A program made the translations under genes and the position numbers. Below, piece after piece: positions 12,301 to 22,237 of a DNA stretch of 64,000 bases. The stretch lies in the NCBI GenBank assembly GCA_964017065.1, contig OZ024785.1:5970314-6034313 (forward strand), in the 5' to 3' direction. The notes under the pieces were generated by a model that was not told the origin of the DNA, searched no databases, and was given only the letters and a program-made list of their open reading frames with translations. Each line of letters opens with the position of its first letter. Positions within the stretch are counted from its first letter, which is position 1. This DNA is from Haliclona indistincta (taxonomy: Eukaryota; Porifera; Demospongiae; Haplosclerida; Chalinidae).

Positions 12301-13527
12301 AGGGAAGGAAATGCGTTCTTGTATGGAGCTATAGAAAGATATCCCGCCACCCCAGTATGCATTGTTATGAGAAAAGCTACAGTTCTCAAAAAGAACCTTG
12401 TTTCCATGAACGTTGAGATCTTTATAGAAGACAAAGCCTAACCTTACTGCACCACCTCCCGTCCCCTCATTTAGAGTGTCATCGTAATGTAGAGTGTTGT
12501 TTGTCATGACAGTGTCTCTGATGGTACAGTTATTGTCATGAGACCAGTCCTGAAATTCAATGAAAAGTGCAGCACCCCACACGGCGCGATTTTTCAGGAA
12601 AGAGCACTCTTCAACAAGGATAGAATTGTTTGAAGCATTGCCTTTAAAGAATGCAGCAATTCCTCCACCACGTCCAAATGAAGACTGGTGAATACGGTTA
12701 GGAAGAATGAATGCATGTTCACTGATGTTCCTTAGGTTAGCAATATTGTACAAAAACCAACACTCACTGAAAGTGTAGTTTGCTCCGTGAGTGAAGTTCT
12801 GATCAACAACCGATTCTGTATTGTTCAGACAAAAAATTGATCCTGGCTCACAAAATGTGAACTCTATTAAGACAGCGCCTCCAGTTGGATGTGATTCAGA
12901 AGAATTATAGACATTGGAGCTAAAGGCACAGCGTTCCATTCTGTTAGTACCAACTGTATTGTACAGTACCACTGCAGTGCCTGATGTACCTAGGACACTC
13001 ACATTCTCCATAGTAACATTAGCACAGTAGAGAAAATACAGACCAACGTTAAACTGAAGAAAATCGGGATTGCTCTCATTGAGATTGTAGGTTGTGCTCG
13101 TTTGAAGAGCTCCACAAGCATGAAAATAGATATTTTTCAAAGTTATGCTGCCACTCACGTAAATGAAGGAAAATCCAGCTCCTCTCTGGCATTCAATCTC
13201 CACAGATTTGTTCTCACCGATTATCATCAGTGGACCTGTTCTGTTGAAGTCTGTAGGTGTTTCAGCGGATAGCACGTACCGGCCTGAAGCTATCATGAGT
13301 GTTGTGGTACCATCGGTCCGCTCTTGCGACAAGGTCCACAATCCGCGCACGCCAAGGTCAAGTGACTTGCACGGATGGTCTTCACCAAGAAACCAACAAG
13401 ATGAGTTATCGATAGAAGATGGTGAGTTCGGATTCGTGTAGATCGTTACAGATTTATCGCCTTGGCTTGCGACCGAGACGACACCAATCAACAATAGAAC
13501 CAAAGCGGAGGATGCCGATACCGCCAT
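9397..13527 (-). CDS. Pmp-like beta-helix receptor-like protein with multi-TM C-terminus, copy 1
   Basis: Intronless frame of 1,376 codons from the Met that opens a clear signal peptide (MAVSASSALVLLLIGVVSVASQ); a Met 22 codons upstream would put polar residues before it and is less likely. Residues about 30-640 form a parallel beta-helix, with repeated NCTF/ENCSFxxNxAxxGGGI and GGAI/GGAV turns of the polymorphic membrane protein type and many N-glycosylation sites. A Cys-rich region (about 750-875: NCPPGL, CQCPNSG, RKGILCGSC, CVPCP) joins to about nine membrane helices (about 880-1275), then a cytoplasmic tail with SLTDSTGIQNFLDFTDSAGR and acidic EQEHLLSGEEDEVPVDT. The function is unknown; the layout suggests a large surface receptor or channel-like protein. 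The region from about residue 750 to 1275 is almost identical to copy 2, the ectodomain less so. Confidence 0.85.
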   Translation of the reverse strand: MAVSASSALVLLLIGVVSVASQGDKSVTIYTNPNSPSSIDNSSCWFLGEDHPCKSLDLGVRGLWTLSQERTDGTTTLMIASGRYVLSAETPTDFNRTGPLMIIGENKSVEIECQRGAGFSFIYVSGSITLKNIYFHACGALQTSTTYNLNESNPDFLQFNVGLYFLYCANVTMENVSVLGTSGTAVVLYNTVGTNRMERCAFSSNVYNSSESHPTGGAVLIEFTFCEPGSIFCLNNTESVVDQNFTHGANYTFSECWFLYNIANLRNISEHAFILPNRIHQSSFGRGGGIAAFFKGNASNNSILVEECSFLKNRAVWGAALFIEFQDWSHDNNCTIRDTVMTNNTLHYDDTLNEGTGGGAVRLGFVFYKDLNVHGNKVLFENCSFSHNNAYWGGGISFYSSIQERISFPLNLLTISNCTFHSNAGRLGTALDLSSLWHSLLLGKHMTPIINNCTFINNSVHFDLASHAIAGIGAVYVDTLPVHFTGSNLFEANSGTALAILSNLLFVRDDSIIRFYGNSGRQGGAVSIMGNGYILMGENTRLEFINNTAQYKGGAIYAYRSGEHDLISSRNCFIRYNDIESSPEKWKASFYFRNNTANGKKNSIYASTILPCVWGASYGSSKDSDELKRKVFCWKSWTYHNNSNCTNEVGSAPVNYRMNDSYTAIPGKLLPLGIEAKDALGNDVTNDAIFLTQIYSGNASFRGSSTSNYDYTSKNALDLRGQPNSTIKLQIETIDPIVIRSEIEVQLQNCPPGLTQSSSSPKTTVCQCPNSGKGNAFGGYLKCDGESFQSTLLHHSWLGYIDINGTNETVVGRSPYVNSISMNESIQLPSENLNDFFCKTLNRKGILCGSCIPNYGPSITSTACVPCPDEVEGYSWLLYVVAVFVPNIMFFVCVFIFSMTATFGPLNAFIFFAQVITTVAMVNAEGTLVFFNSVFSNDSASLALMNAFHDFYTVVYDVWNLDFFRPWIPHFCLSSHINSATVLCLSYLSALYPLMFLALLSFVLSLYNRGVRPCVHIFRPFHRCLARTRGWLKLRKPITGGIAIFLVISYTKFTLVSFALLLPNPLYDASGTVVKQVLYVDGDIEYGASSALYITIASALLIVFGIAPPVLLIIPSILHGMGRVCHHPIIGKLQPSGKTQQFLEVFHGRFKDGTNGTLDCRWFAGLYFALRLVLFATYLANHNTLLYQYTLQLNIFLCAAFLFAVIRPYKQDWINNVDTTIFLNLAAITTLSIYNLSLARLGYKLSLWAYCLQCILIMVPLIYCIAYFIIQICHKRVKRFYNQKIASLRHPHVLDVSQDMTTSEASLRQSLTDSTGIQNFLDFTDSAGRLNTPTTRRERLTNPTTWRHDRNSRETANDSEQEHLLSGEEDEVPVDT

Positions 13528-13742
13528 TTTGAGGCATAGGTCATGGTTATTATAAGTACAATACTGTATGCATTCCGTGATTATAACTATCAAAGCAGTC
13601 GCACTATTCTTCTCTATTCAGTTGGTATAGACATACTCTATTGAGTTGGTATAAACAGCCATAATTATTGTTAGTGTTAGTTTCTATTTCGATATTTCAC
13701 ACAATAGTTATTGAGTTAATTCACTTGTCTAATAAATTGTCC

Positions 13743-16700
13743 TCATGTGTCAACAGGTACCTCATCCTCTTCTTCACTGACAAGATGCTCTCTTTCGGAA
13801 TCATTTGCTGTCTCCCGGCTGTTTCGATCATGTCTCCAAGTCATTGGGTTCGTCAGTCTCTTTCTACGTGTAGTAGGGGTGTTCAACCGACCGGCATTGT
13901 CAGTGAAATCAAGAAAGTTCTGAATACCTGTGCTGTCAGTTAGACTTTGTTGAACACCTGCTTCAGATGTTGAGACATTCTGTGGTATATCCAGTGGCCT
14001 GTGTTGACGAAATGCAGCCATTTTTTGTCTGTAGAATCGTTTGACTCTTTTGTGGCAGATTTGGATAATAAAGTATGCGATGCAGTAGATTAAAGGGACC
14101 ATGATGAGGATACATTGTAAGCAGTATGCCCACAGAGATAGTTTGTATCCTGAGCGAGCCAAGCTAAGATTGTATATGCTCAAAGTGGTAATGGCTGCTA
14201 GATTGAGGAAGATGGTAGTGTCAACGTTGTTAATCCAGTCTTGCTTATATGGTCGAATCACCGCAAACAGGAATGCAGCACAGAGAAATATGTTGAGCTG
14301 GAGTGTGTACTGGTACAACAATGTGTTGTGGTTAGCTAGATAGGTAGCAAACAACACCAGCCTCAAGGCAAAGTAAAGGCCAGCAAACCAGCGACAATCA
14401 AGTGTGCCATTTGTTCCATCTTTGAAGCGTCCGTGGAACACTTCAAGAAATTGCTGAGTTTTGCCACTTGGCTGAAGCTTGCCAATGATTGGATGATGGC
14501 ACACTCTACCCATTCCATGTAGGATGGATGGAATGATCAGAAGAACTGGTGGAGCAATTCCAAATACAATCAGTAATGCAGAGGCAATGGTTATGTACAA
14601 TGCACTTGATGCTCCATATTCAATGTCACCATCTATGTAAAGTACTTGTTTAACCACTGTTCCAGATGCATCATAAAGAGGATTTGGAAGAAGTAGCGCA
14701 AATGAGACCAGAGTGAACTTGGTATACGATATGACTAGAAAGATGGCTATGCCACCTGTGATTGGTTTGCGAAGCTTGAGCCATCCTCGTGTTCTAGCTA
14801 AGCATCGATGGAAAGGTCTGAATATATGCACACATGGTCGTACTCCTCTATTGTACAGGCTAAGTACAATTGAGAGCAATGCTAGAAACATCAAGGGATA
14901 AAGAGCTGACAAGTAAGACAAGCACAGTACTGTTGCTGAATTAATATGTGAGCTGAGACAAAACGGTGGAATCCAGGGAAGAAAAAAGTTCAAGTTCCAC
15001 ACATCATACACGACAGTGTAAAAGTCATGAAAAGCATTCATAAGTGCTAATGAAGTTGAGTCATTGCTAAAGACACTATTGAAAAACACTAGAGTTCCTT
15101 CAGCATTGACCATTGCTACAGTTGTGATGACTTGAGCAAAGAAGATGAATGCATTAAGTGGACCAAAGGTAGCAGTCATACTGAAGATAAAAACACAGAC
15201 AAAGAACACAATGTTTGGGACAAACACAGCCACTACATACAGTAACCAGCTGTATTGCTCAACCTCATCTGGACAGGGAACACAAGCAGTAGATGTTATC
15301 GAAGGCCCATAGTTTGGTACACATGATCCACACAATATTCCAGTACGATTGAGGGGTTTACAAAAGAAATCGTTCATATTCTCAGATGGTAGTTGAATAG
15401 ACTCATTCATACTGATGCTGTTCACATACGGACTACGACCAACAACAGTTTTATTTGTGCCATCAATGTCAATGTAACCTAGCCAACTGTGATGGAGAAG
15501 TGTAGACTGGAAAGACTCTCCATCACACTTTAGGTAGCCCCCAAATGCGTTTCCTTTGCCTGAATTTGGACACTGGCATACTGTGGTTTTTGGTGAAGAT
15601 GAGCTTTGTGTTAATCCCGGAGGACAGTTTTGCAGTTGGACTTCAATTTCAGACTGAATGACAATTGGATCAATAGTCTCAATCTGAAGCTTGATTGTAG
15701 AATTTGATTGGCCACGAAGATCAAGTACATTCTTTGATATGTAGTCATAGTTTGAAGTGGAATTGCCTCTAAAACTTGCATTTCCCGAAATAATCTGTGT
15801 CAAGAATATTGCATCGTTTGTGACATTATTGCCTAGAGCGTCGTTAGCTTCTATTCCAAGTGGAAGCAGTTTTCCAGGAACACCAGTGTAGCTGTCTTTT
15901 ATACGATAGTTTACTGGGGCACTACCGACTTCATTAGTACAATTATGATTGTCATAATAAGTCCAATTATTCCAGCAAAATACTTCTCTCTTCAATTCTT
16001 CTGAATCTTGACCGCTTCCATAGTTTGTGCCCCACACACACGGCAGTATTGTAGAAGCATAAATAGAGTTCTTCTTTCCATTTGCTGTGTTGTTTCTGAA
16101 GTAGAAAGATGCGTTCCACTCACCTGGACGTGTTTCAATGTCGTAGTAACGAATGAAACAGTTTCGTGATGATATTAAGTCGTGTTCGCCTGATCTGTAT
16201 GCGAATATAGCTCCGCCCTTGTACTGTGCTTTGTTGTTGATGAACTTTAAGTGAGTATTCTCTCCCATGAGGATGTAGCCATTGCCCATGACAGCTACTG
16301 CTCCACCTTGCCTTCCTGAGTTTCCAAAGAACTGAACCGTTCCTCCATCTTTGACCGATATGCTGTTGCTCAGAATAACCAAAGCAGTTCCAGAGTTATT
16401 CTTGAACAAATTTAAACCACCAAATTCAACAGGGAGTGTGTCAACGTACACAGCACCGATTCCAGCAATAGCTTGTTTAGCAATGCCAAAGAAAACCGTA
16501 TTGCTACTGAAAGTACAGTTGTTAATGATCGGTGTGATGTGTTTCCCCGATAGAGAAGAGTGCCATAGTGACAGATCTATAGCTGCACCAAGCCTTCCAG
16601 CATTGGAAGTGAGAGTACAACCAGACATTTCGAAAGTGTTAAAAGGATAGTAGGTTGCATTTTTCTGTCTGGCAGCATAAAGGGAAACTCCTCCACCCCA

Positions 16701-17882
16701 GTATGCACTGTTACGAGTAAAATTGCAGTTCTCAAACAGAACGTTGTTTCCATATACATTGAGATTTTTAAAGAAAACAAATCCTACTCGAGCCCCTCCG
16801 CCACCCGTCCCTTCATTTAGAGTGTCATTGTAGTAGAGACTGTTATTAGTCATGAAGGACCCTCTGACGGTGTAGTTATTATCATGTGACCAGTCCTGAA
16901 ATTCAACGAATAGTGCACCACCCCACAGAGCACGATTATGCAGAAAAAAGCACTCTTGTATAGTGACAGAATTTTCTGAGGCGTTGCCTTTGAAAAACAC
17001 CGAAATTCCTCCGCCACGCCCGAATGAAGAGTGGTAGATTTGATTTGGAAGAATAAACGCGTTTCCACTGAAGTTTCGGATGTCAGCAATATTGTACAAA
17101 AATTGACAGGCATAGAAGATAAATTTGGCTCCGTGTGTGTAATTATGGTTAACAACTGATGTCTTATTTGTTAGACAATCAATTGATCCTGGCTCACAAA
17201 AAGAGAACTCTATATAGACAGCACCTCCAGTTGGATGCGGACGAGAGGAATTATAGACATTAGAACTAAAGGCACAGCGTTCCATTCTGTTAGTACCAAC
17301 TGTATTGTACAGTACCACTGCAGTGCCTGATGTATCTAGGACACTCACATTCTCCATGGTAACATTAGCACAGTAGAGAAAATACAGACCAACGTGAAAC
17401 TGAAGAAAATCTGGAGAAGTCTTGTTAAAGTTGTAACTTGTACTCGTACGAAGTGCCCCACAACTGTTGAAACAGATCCTTTCCAAAGTTATGTTACCTC
17501 TGACGTAAATAAAAGAAAATCCTGCTCCTTCCTCGCAATCAATCACCACACTCTCGTTTCCCTCGCCAGCTATCACCAGAGGACCAGTTCTGTTGAAGTC
17601 TGTAGGTGTGTCAGCAGATAGCACGTACCGGCCCGGAGCTATCATGAGTGTTGTGGTGCTAGCGCTATCGGTCTCCTGCAACGTCGACAAATTCCACAGT
17701 CCCAGCAAGGCGAGATCAAGTGTGGCGCATGGATGGTCCACTCCCAGATGCCAACAAGAGGAGTTGTCAATGGCAGTTGTAGAATTCGGGTTCAAGTAGA
17801 TCGTTACTGGCATACTTTGGCTTGCAGTGGCCGAGGCGCCAATAGTTGCCAACAGCAGCACGATGATCGAAGTGAATTCCAT
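13743..17882 (-). CDS. Pmp-like beta-helix receptor-like protein with multi-TM C-terminus, copy 2
   Basis: Intronless frame of 1,379 codons, starting with a signal peptide (MEFTSIIVLLLATIGASATA). Domain order is the same as copy 1: beta-helix with GGAVYIEFSFCEPG, GGGISVFFKGNAS, GGGARVGFVF and GGAVAVMGNGY turns to about residue 640; Cys-rich module from about 751 (NCPPGL); first membrane helix near 879; last near 1275; tail with DSTGIQNFLDFTDNAGR and EDEVPVDT. It lies 215 bp upstream (in transcription order) of copy 1. Segments that differ from copy 1 are concentrated in the ectodomain and in a short stretch after the last helix (QKMAAFRQHRPLDIPQNVS versus QKIASLRHPHVLDVSQDMT). The intergenic gap also resembles the flank of copy 1. 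No known family function can be assigned. Confidence 0.85.
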   Translation of the reverse strand: MEFTSIIVLLLATIGASATASQSMPVTIYLNPNSTTAIDNSSCWHLGVDHPCATLDLALLGLWNLSTLQETDSASTTTLMIAPGRYVLSADTPTDFNRTGPLVIAGEGNESVVIDCEEGAGFSFIYVRGNITLERICFNSCGALRTSTSYNFNKTSPDFLQFHVGLYFLYCANVTMENVSVLDTSGTAVVLYNTVGTNRMERCAFSSNVYNSSRPHPTGGAVYIEFSFCEPGSIDCLTNKTSVVNHNYTHGAKFIFYACQFLYNIADIRNFSGNAFILPNQIYHSSFGRGGGISVFFKGNASENSVTIQECFFLHNRALWGGALFVEFQDWSHDNNYTVRGSFMTNNSLYYNDTLNEGTGGGGARVGFVFFKNLNVYGNNVLFENCNFTRNSAYWGGGVSLYAARQKNATYYPFNTFEMSGCTLTSNAGRLGAAIDLSLWHSSLSGKHITPIINNCTFSSNTVFFGIAKQAIAGIGAVYVDTLPVEFGGLNLFKNNSGTALVILSNSISVKDGGTVQFFGNSGRQGGAVAVMGNGYILMGENTHLKFINNKAQYKGGAIFAYRSGEHDLISSRNCFIRYYDIETRPGEWNASFYFRNNTANGKKNSIYASTILPCVWGTNYGSGQDSEELKREVFCWNNWTYYDNHNCTNEVGSAPVNYRIKDSYTGVPGKLLPLGIEANDALGNNVTNDAIFLTQIISGNASFRGNSTSNYDYISKNVLDLRGQSNSTIKLQIETIDPIVIQSEIEVQLQNCPPGLTQSSSSPKTTVCQCPNSGKGNAFGGYLKCDGESFQSTLLHHSWLGYIDIDGTNKTVVGRSPYVNSISMNESIQLPSENMNDFFCKPLNRTGILCGSCVPNYGPSITSTACVPCPDEVEQYSWLLYVVAVFVPNIVFFVCVFIFSMTATFGPLNAFIFFAQVITTVAMVNAEGTLVFFNSVFSNDSTSLALMNAFHDFYTVVYDVWNLNFFLPWIPPFCLSSHINSATVLCLSYLSALYPLMFLALLSIVLSLYNRGVRPCVHIFRPFHRCLARTRGWLKLRKPITGGIAIFLVISYTKFTLVSFALLLPNPLYDASGTVVKQVLYIDGDIEYGASSALYITIASALLIVFGIAPPVLLIIPSILHGMGRVCHHPIIGKLQPSGKTQQFLEVFHGRFKDGTNGTLDCRWFAGLYFALRLVLFATYLANHNTLLYQYTLQLNIFLCAAFLFAVIRPYKQDWINNVDTTIFLNLAAITTLSIYNLSLARSGYKLSLWAYCLQCILIMVPLIYCIAYFIIQICHKRVKRFYRQKMAAFRQHRPLDIPQNVSTSEAGVQQSLTDSTGIQNFLDFTDNAGRLNTPTTRRKRLTNPMTWRHDRNSRETANDSEREHLVSEEEDEVPVDT

Positions 17883-18064
17883 ACTGTCTACTGGACAGCT
17901 CAGCTCTGCGGTTTAGCGGAGTAGTGATAGACATCTACTCAAGTTGTGGACACGTGAACCAAGTTTATGATAATAATGACCCCAATTTGGTACAGTTTCA
18001 TGTACAATGTACATTCATAGTACTGAAAAACTAATAATAATTTATTATTATTATTTAAAAACAA

Positions 18065-21000
18065 TCAATTTTCACTGGAATAACCACTGCCATAGTTTGT
18101 TCGATCTCTGTATCCTTCAGTGTCTGCTGATACATTCAGTAGTCGAGATCGTTCCAAGTCGGACTCTTCTTCTAAAAGGGTCCCGTTTCTTGAATCGCAT
18201 CTGGGCATTCGTCCACTGTTACGGGTGAAGTCGAGGAAATTCTGAACTCCAGTGCTGTCCTCAAAACCTCGACCGTTGTGCTTGATACTGACTTCCGAAG
18301 TAGTCACAAATGTCTCTCGTCTAATCTTTTCTTCCTGGTCACCGTTGATTCGCAGTCTATGCAACCTTTGCTCTTCTCGTTTTCGTTCTATGAAGTTTTG
18401 TATCCGACTCAAGAAGAAGAAGCCAATGACACAAATAGTACAGTAGACAAGAGGAATAAGTATAAGGAAACATTGTAGACCATAAGCAAGTGATGAAAGA
18501 GGCATACCTGCTCTAGCAAGACTTAGATTGTAAGAGCTCAGAGCTGTGACAGCAGTCAAAATGAGGAAGAATCCTGAGTCAATAACATTGATCCATTCTC
18601 GCTTGTACGGACGAAAAGCAGCAAACATGAAAGCACAGACCAGGAAGAAGAGTGTCTGCAAGCAGTATTGTTGCAGCCATGTATTGGAAGCAGTGGATAT
18701 CACCAGAGCTACAATTCTGAAGCAAAAGTAGAGACTAGCAAACCAGCGACAGTCACAGGTGCCATCAGTTCCATCCTTGTAGCATCCGTGAAATACTTCG
18801 AGAAACTCCAATAGCTTACCACTTGGCTGAAGCCTGTGAAGAAATCGATTGTGAGTCAGTCTCGTCAAGGCGTTGAGAATTGAGGGAAGCACTAGAAGAA
18901 ATGGTGGTATTACACCAAATACGATGAAGAAAGTCACAGCTAGCACGATGTACGGTGCACTCTCAGCCGAGCCAAATGTAACATCACCGTCAATATACAT
19001 CACTCGAACAATGCTGTGCCCACTGACGTTCATCAGAGGCGATGGAGTGAGCAGTCTGAGAGATATCAAGTTGAATTTTGTGTAAGAGATGAGGATAAAG
19101 GTGGCTATTCCTCCAGCAATAGGATGACGCAAGTTCAATCTTCCTCTCAGTCGTGCGAGACACCGATGGAACGGACGCATCAATCTCACACACGGACCAA
19201 CGCCTCTGTTGTAGAGATTGATCACAAATGAGAGCCCAATGAGAAGAACAACAGGATAAAGTGCTGACAAATATGACAGCGAGTTCACTGTCAGCGTGTT
19301 GATATTTGGACTGAGACAAAATGGAGGAATCCACGGAAAAAAGAATTCCAGATTCCAGACGCCGTAGAGAACATTATACAGATCGTGAACTGCACTCATG
19401 ACCCATTTAGTCGAGTTGTCATCGTTTGCTAAGCTAGAAAACTTGATCATACCGTCAGCATTGACTTTAATGGCGGTCGTGATCATCTGTGCAAAGAAGA
19501 TGAAAGCATTCAAAGGTCCGAAAGTGATAGACATACTGAACACAAAGATCAAACAAAAAAAGAGCGTTATCGGCACAAAGATAACCAGGATGTAGATAAG
19601 CCAGCCATAGTAAACACCACTATCGCATTTGACACATTCCGAAGCAGTGACTGAAGGCCCGTACTCAGGTTTACAAGAACCACAGAGCACTCCTCTACGG
19701 TTAGAATCATTACAGAACAAATCGTTCAACTGACTGAGGTCGGACGGAAGGTCAATGAACTCTCTATCCGAGTGCTCCATTCTGGTGTAAGCATACTGAC
19801 CAACGAGGAGTCCTTCAATGCCGGCAACTTCACCCATCCACGCACCTCTTAATATTTCTGAACTAAACTCTCTGCTGTGGCAACGGACATAGCTGCCATA
19901 GTAGTTCTGTGTTTGCTCAAGAGCACATTTGCAGACTTGAGATTGCTTCCCGTGCTCGTCAGTTGCTAGAATACCAGTAAAACCAGGAGGACAGTTCTTG
20001 AGGTGAACGGTGATATTTGTTTGGATCACAATGGGATCGATAGTTTCGATTTGAATGATAACATCTGTGTCAGGTTCTCCTTGAATGTCGAGAAGACTGT
20101 TCGAGATGTAGTTGTAGTTCAGAGACTGGTCACCGCGAAATGAAGCGGTCCCGTTAGTGATTCGAGCGATAAAGACAGTAGTGTGCGAGACAGTGTTGTT
20201 GAGTATGTCGAAGGAGTTGGCGTCTAAGTTTAGAGTGCTTCCAGGAAAAGTTGAGAATAACGAATCTATCTCGTATCTTGATGGTGCGCACGATATCTCT
20301 CCATCGCAGGACGAATTGTGGTATTTGAATGTGTCCCAGCAAAAGCAGTCTTCCACGTGAGCATCAGTAATGCCTTGTGGACCTCCCCACAAGCAGGGAA
20401 TGATTGTAGTGGAGTAGATGGAGTTAGGCTTACTGTTTGCCTTGTTGTTCTCAAAATAAAAATGAGCGGTCCAGTTGTTTGGAGTTTGTGAAACGTTCCA
20501 GAACTGTATGAAGCAGCTTCGTGAGGACAGCAGATCATGTTCTCCGGTATTGTAGTTGTAGATAGCGCCACCTTGATACTGTGCTGTGTTATTGATGAAG
20601 AATAGCCTCGTATTGTCAAAGAAAGTCATTCTGGCAAGGCCCATGAAAGATATAGCGCCACCATTTCGACCCGAGTTTCTATAAAAATGCATTGTAGTAT
20701 CACTTTGGACATCAACAGTGGAGCCTAACAGAACCAAAGCTGAACCATCATTGTCAGAGAAATAGTTATCGCCTGACACCACTGCAGGCAAAGAGTCTAT
20801 GTAGACCGATCCAATTCCAACAAGGCTTTGCTGAGGTATATGATAATGAATATTGTTATACTCAAAAGTACAGTTTTTGATTTCTGGTGTCATCGCTCGT
20901 CCTTTGCGAGTAGCATGATACAATGACATATCAATGCCGGAGCCAAGACGAGCTTGGTTCTCTGAAACAGTCGTGTTTTCTATAACAAATTTGTTCAGCG

Positions 21001-22237
21001 TCTTGTCAGGGGTGATCTGCAAGGCAGTGTACAGTGAAATACCGCCTCCAAAATAGGCTACGTTGAAAGCAATTAAACAGTTTACGAAAGTTACGCTATT
21101 TTCATAAGTATCCATATCATCGATGGTTATGAAACCAATCCTGGCTCCTCCGCCACCTGTGCCAGAGAACAAAATATTGTCCTGAATAGGAAGAGTGTTA
21201 CCGATGATGAAACATCCATTGAATGTGACGGCATTATTAGTAGCCCAGTCTTGGTGCTCAACGAATATCCCTCCACCCCAGAGTGCTTTGTTGAAAGAGA
21301 AGCTACATTTTTCAAATGTGATGGTGTTGCGAGTGGCATTTCCCTTGAAAAATACAGATAATCCACCACCTCTTCCAAACGCCATGTGATACTGCTTGTG
21401 AGGGAGAATAAACGTGTTAGTAATATTATCAGCAACACTAGCGTGGTTTTGTAAGAAAGTTGTATCCTTGAAATAGTATTTTGCATCATGAGTGAAGAAA
21501 GGGTCTACTGATATTTTCGTCTTAGTGCTGGTCAAGCAATCTCCATCACTAGTATCACAGTAAGAAAACTCGATGTAGACACCTCCACCTCCGTTGGAAT
21601 CAGGCATTGCATTGTTGTCATTGAAATTACAGCTTCTAATGTCATTGGAGCCGATCGTGTTATAAAAGACAACGCCTGTTCCCGGGGTTTTGGCAACCGT
21701 GACATTATGCAGCGTTACATCACTGCAGTAGAGGAAGAACAGACCGACATAAAATCGTAGATAAGAAGGAGGGTCGGAAGTGAAGTTAGTGCTAGAGCTG
21801 GTCTGCAAAGTGCCGCAGCCCTGGAATGTGATTCCTTTAATAAATAGGTTATTTGCTTTGATAAATGACAGACCAGCTCCGTGTTCACAATCAATAATGA
21901 CGCACGCGTCTCCTGTTACACAGCTTGGTTCAGCTAGCATTGTTATTTGGTCGACGTCTGAAAACTGAGAAGGTGTCGAGGCAGATAGGTGATAGGTCCC
22001 GGCTGAAATAATCAATGTGGTGGCTCCAGAGCCATGTCCTGACTGGTACCACAGCCCTTCCACACCCAGGTCGATATTGCTGCACGGACGTGCACTATCG
22101 TAGTTTCTACAATCAGAGCTGTTGGTTGCATCCGGTGAGTTTGGGTTGACGTATATGGTGATTGTAGTAGGACTATCTGGGCTGGCCGCCACAATGTATG
22201 TGCCAATAAGTACCGATAGTACACCTTGCAGCTGCAT
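18065..22237 (-). CDS. Pmp-like beta-helix receptor-like protein with multi-TM C-terminus, copy 3
   Basis: Intronless frame of 1,390 codons with signal peptide MQLQGVLSVLIGTYIVAAS. It is the most diverged of the three minus-strand copies but keeps the whole plan: beta-helix turns (GGGVYIEFSYCD, GGGLSVFFKGNAT, GGGARIGFITID, GGGISLYTAL, GGAISFMG), the SRSCFIQF/HFYFENNKAN block, the Cys-rich module from about 749 (NCPPGFTG, RRGVLCGSCKPEYG, CVKCD), about nine membrane helices from about 876, and the tail motif DSTGVQNFLDFTRNSGR. The loop FNPCVR/RPFHRCLARLRGRLNLRHPI between helices is strongly conserved with copies 1 and 2 (RPFHRCLARTRGWLKLRKPI), so it is probably functional. The gene is divergent from the V-ATPase gene, whose ATG lies 528 bp away. 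Confidence 0.85.
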   Translation of the reverse strand: MQLQGVLSVLIGTYIVAASPDSPTTITIYVNPNSPDATNSSDCRNYDSARPCSNIDLGVEGLWYQSGHGSGATTLIISAGTYHLSASTPSQFSDVDQITMLAEPSCVTGDACVIIDCEHGAGLSFIKANNLFIKGITFQGCGTLQTSSSTNFTSDPPSYLRFYVGLFFLYCSDVTLHNVTVAKTPGTGVVFYNTIGSNDIRSCNFNDNNAMPDSNGGGGVYIEFSYCDTSDGDCLTSTKTKISVDPFFTHDAKYYFKDTTFLQNHASVADNITNTFILPHKQYHMAFGRGGGLSVFFKGNATRNTITFEKCSFSFNKALWGGGIFVEHQDWATNNAVTFNGCFIIGNTLPIQDNILFSGTGGGGARIGFITIDDMDTYENSVTFVNCLIAFNVAYFGGGISLYTALQITPDKTLNKFVIENTTVSENQARLGSGIDMSLYHATRKGRAMTPEIKNCTFEYNNIHYHIPQQSLVGIGSVYIDSLPAVVSGDNYFSDNDGSALVLLGSTVDVQSDTTMHFYRNSGRNGGAISFMGLARMTFFDNTRLFFINNTAQYQGGAIYNYNTGEHDLLSSRSCFIQFWNVSQTPNNWTAHFYFENNKANSKPNSIYSTTIIPCLWGGPQGITDAHVEDCFCWDTFKYHNSSCDGEISCAPSRYEIDSLFSTFPGSTLNLDANSFDILNNTVSHTTVFIARITNGTASFRGDQSLNYNYISNSLLDIQGEPDTDVIIQIETIDPIVIQTNITVHLKNCPPGFTGILATDEHGKQSQVCKCALEQTQNYYGSYVRCHSREFSSEILRGAWMGEVAGIEGLLVGQYAYTRMEHSDREFIDLPSDLSQLNDLFCNDSNRRGVLCGSCKPEYGPSVTASECVKCDSGVYYGWLIYILVIFVPITLFFCLIFVFSMSITFGPLNAFIFFAQMITTAIKVNADGMIKFSSLANDDNSTKWVMSAVHDLYNVLYGVWNLEFFFPWIPPFCLSPNINTLTVNSLSYLSALYPVVLLIGLSFVINLYNRGVGPCVRLMRPFHRCLARLRGRLNLRHPIAGGIATFILISYTKFNLISLRLLTPSPLMNVSGHSIVRVMYIDGDVTFGSAESAPYIVLAVTFFIVFGVIPPFLLVLPSILNALTRLTHNRFLHRLQPSGKLLEFLEVFHGCYKDGTDGTCDCRWFASLYFCFRIVALVISTASNTWLQQYCLQTLFFLVCAFMFAAFRPYKREWINVIDSGFFLILTAVTALSSYNLSLARAGMPLSSLAYGLQCFLILIPLVYCTICVIGFFFLSRIQNFIERKREEQRLHRLRINGDQEEKIRRETFVTTSEVSIKHNGRGFEDSTGVQNFLDFTRNSGRMPRCDSRNGTLLEEESDLERSRLLNVSADTEGYRDRTNYGSGYSSEN

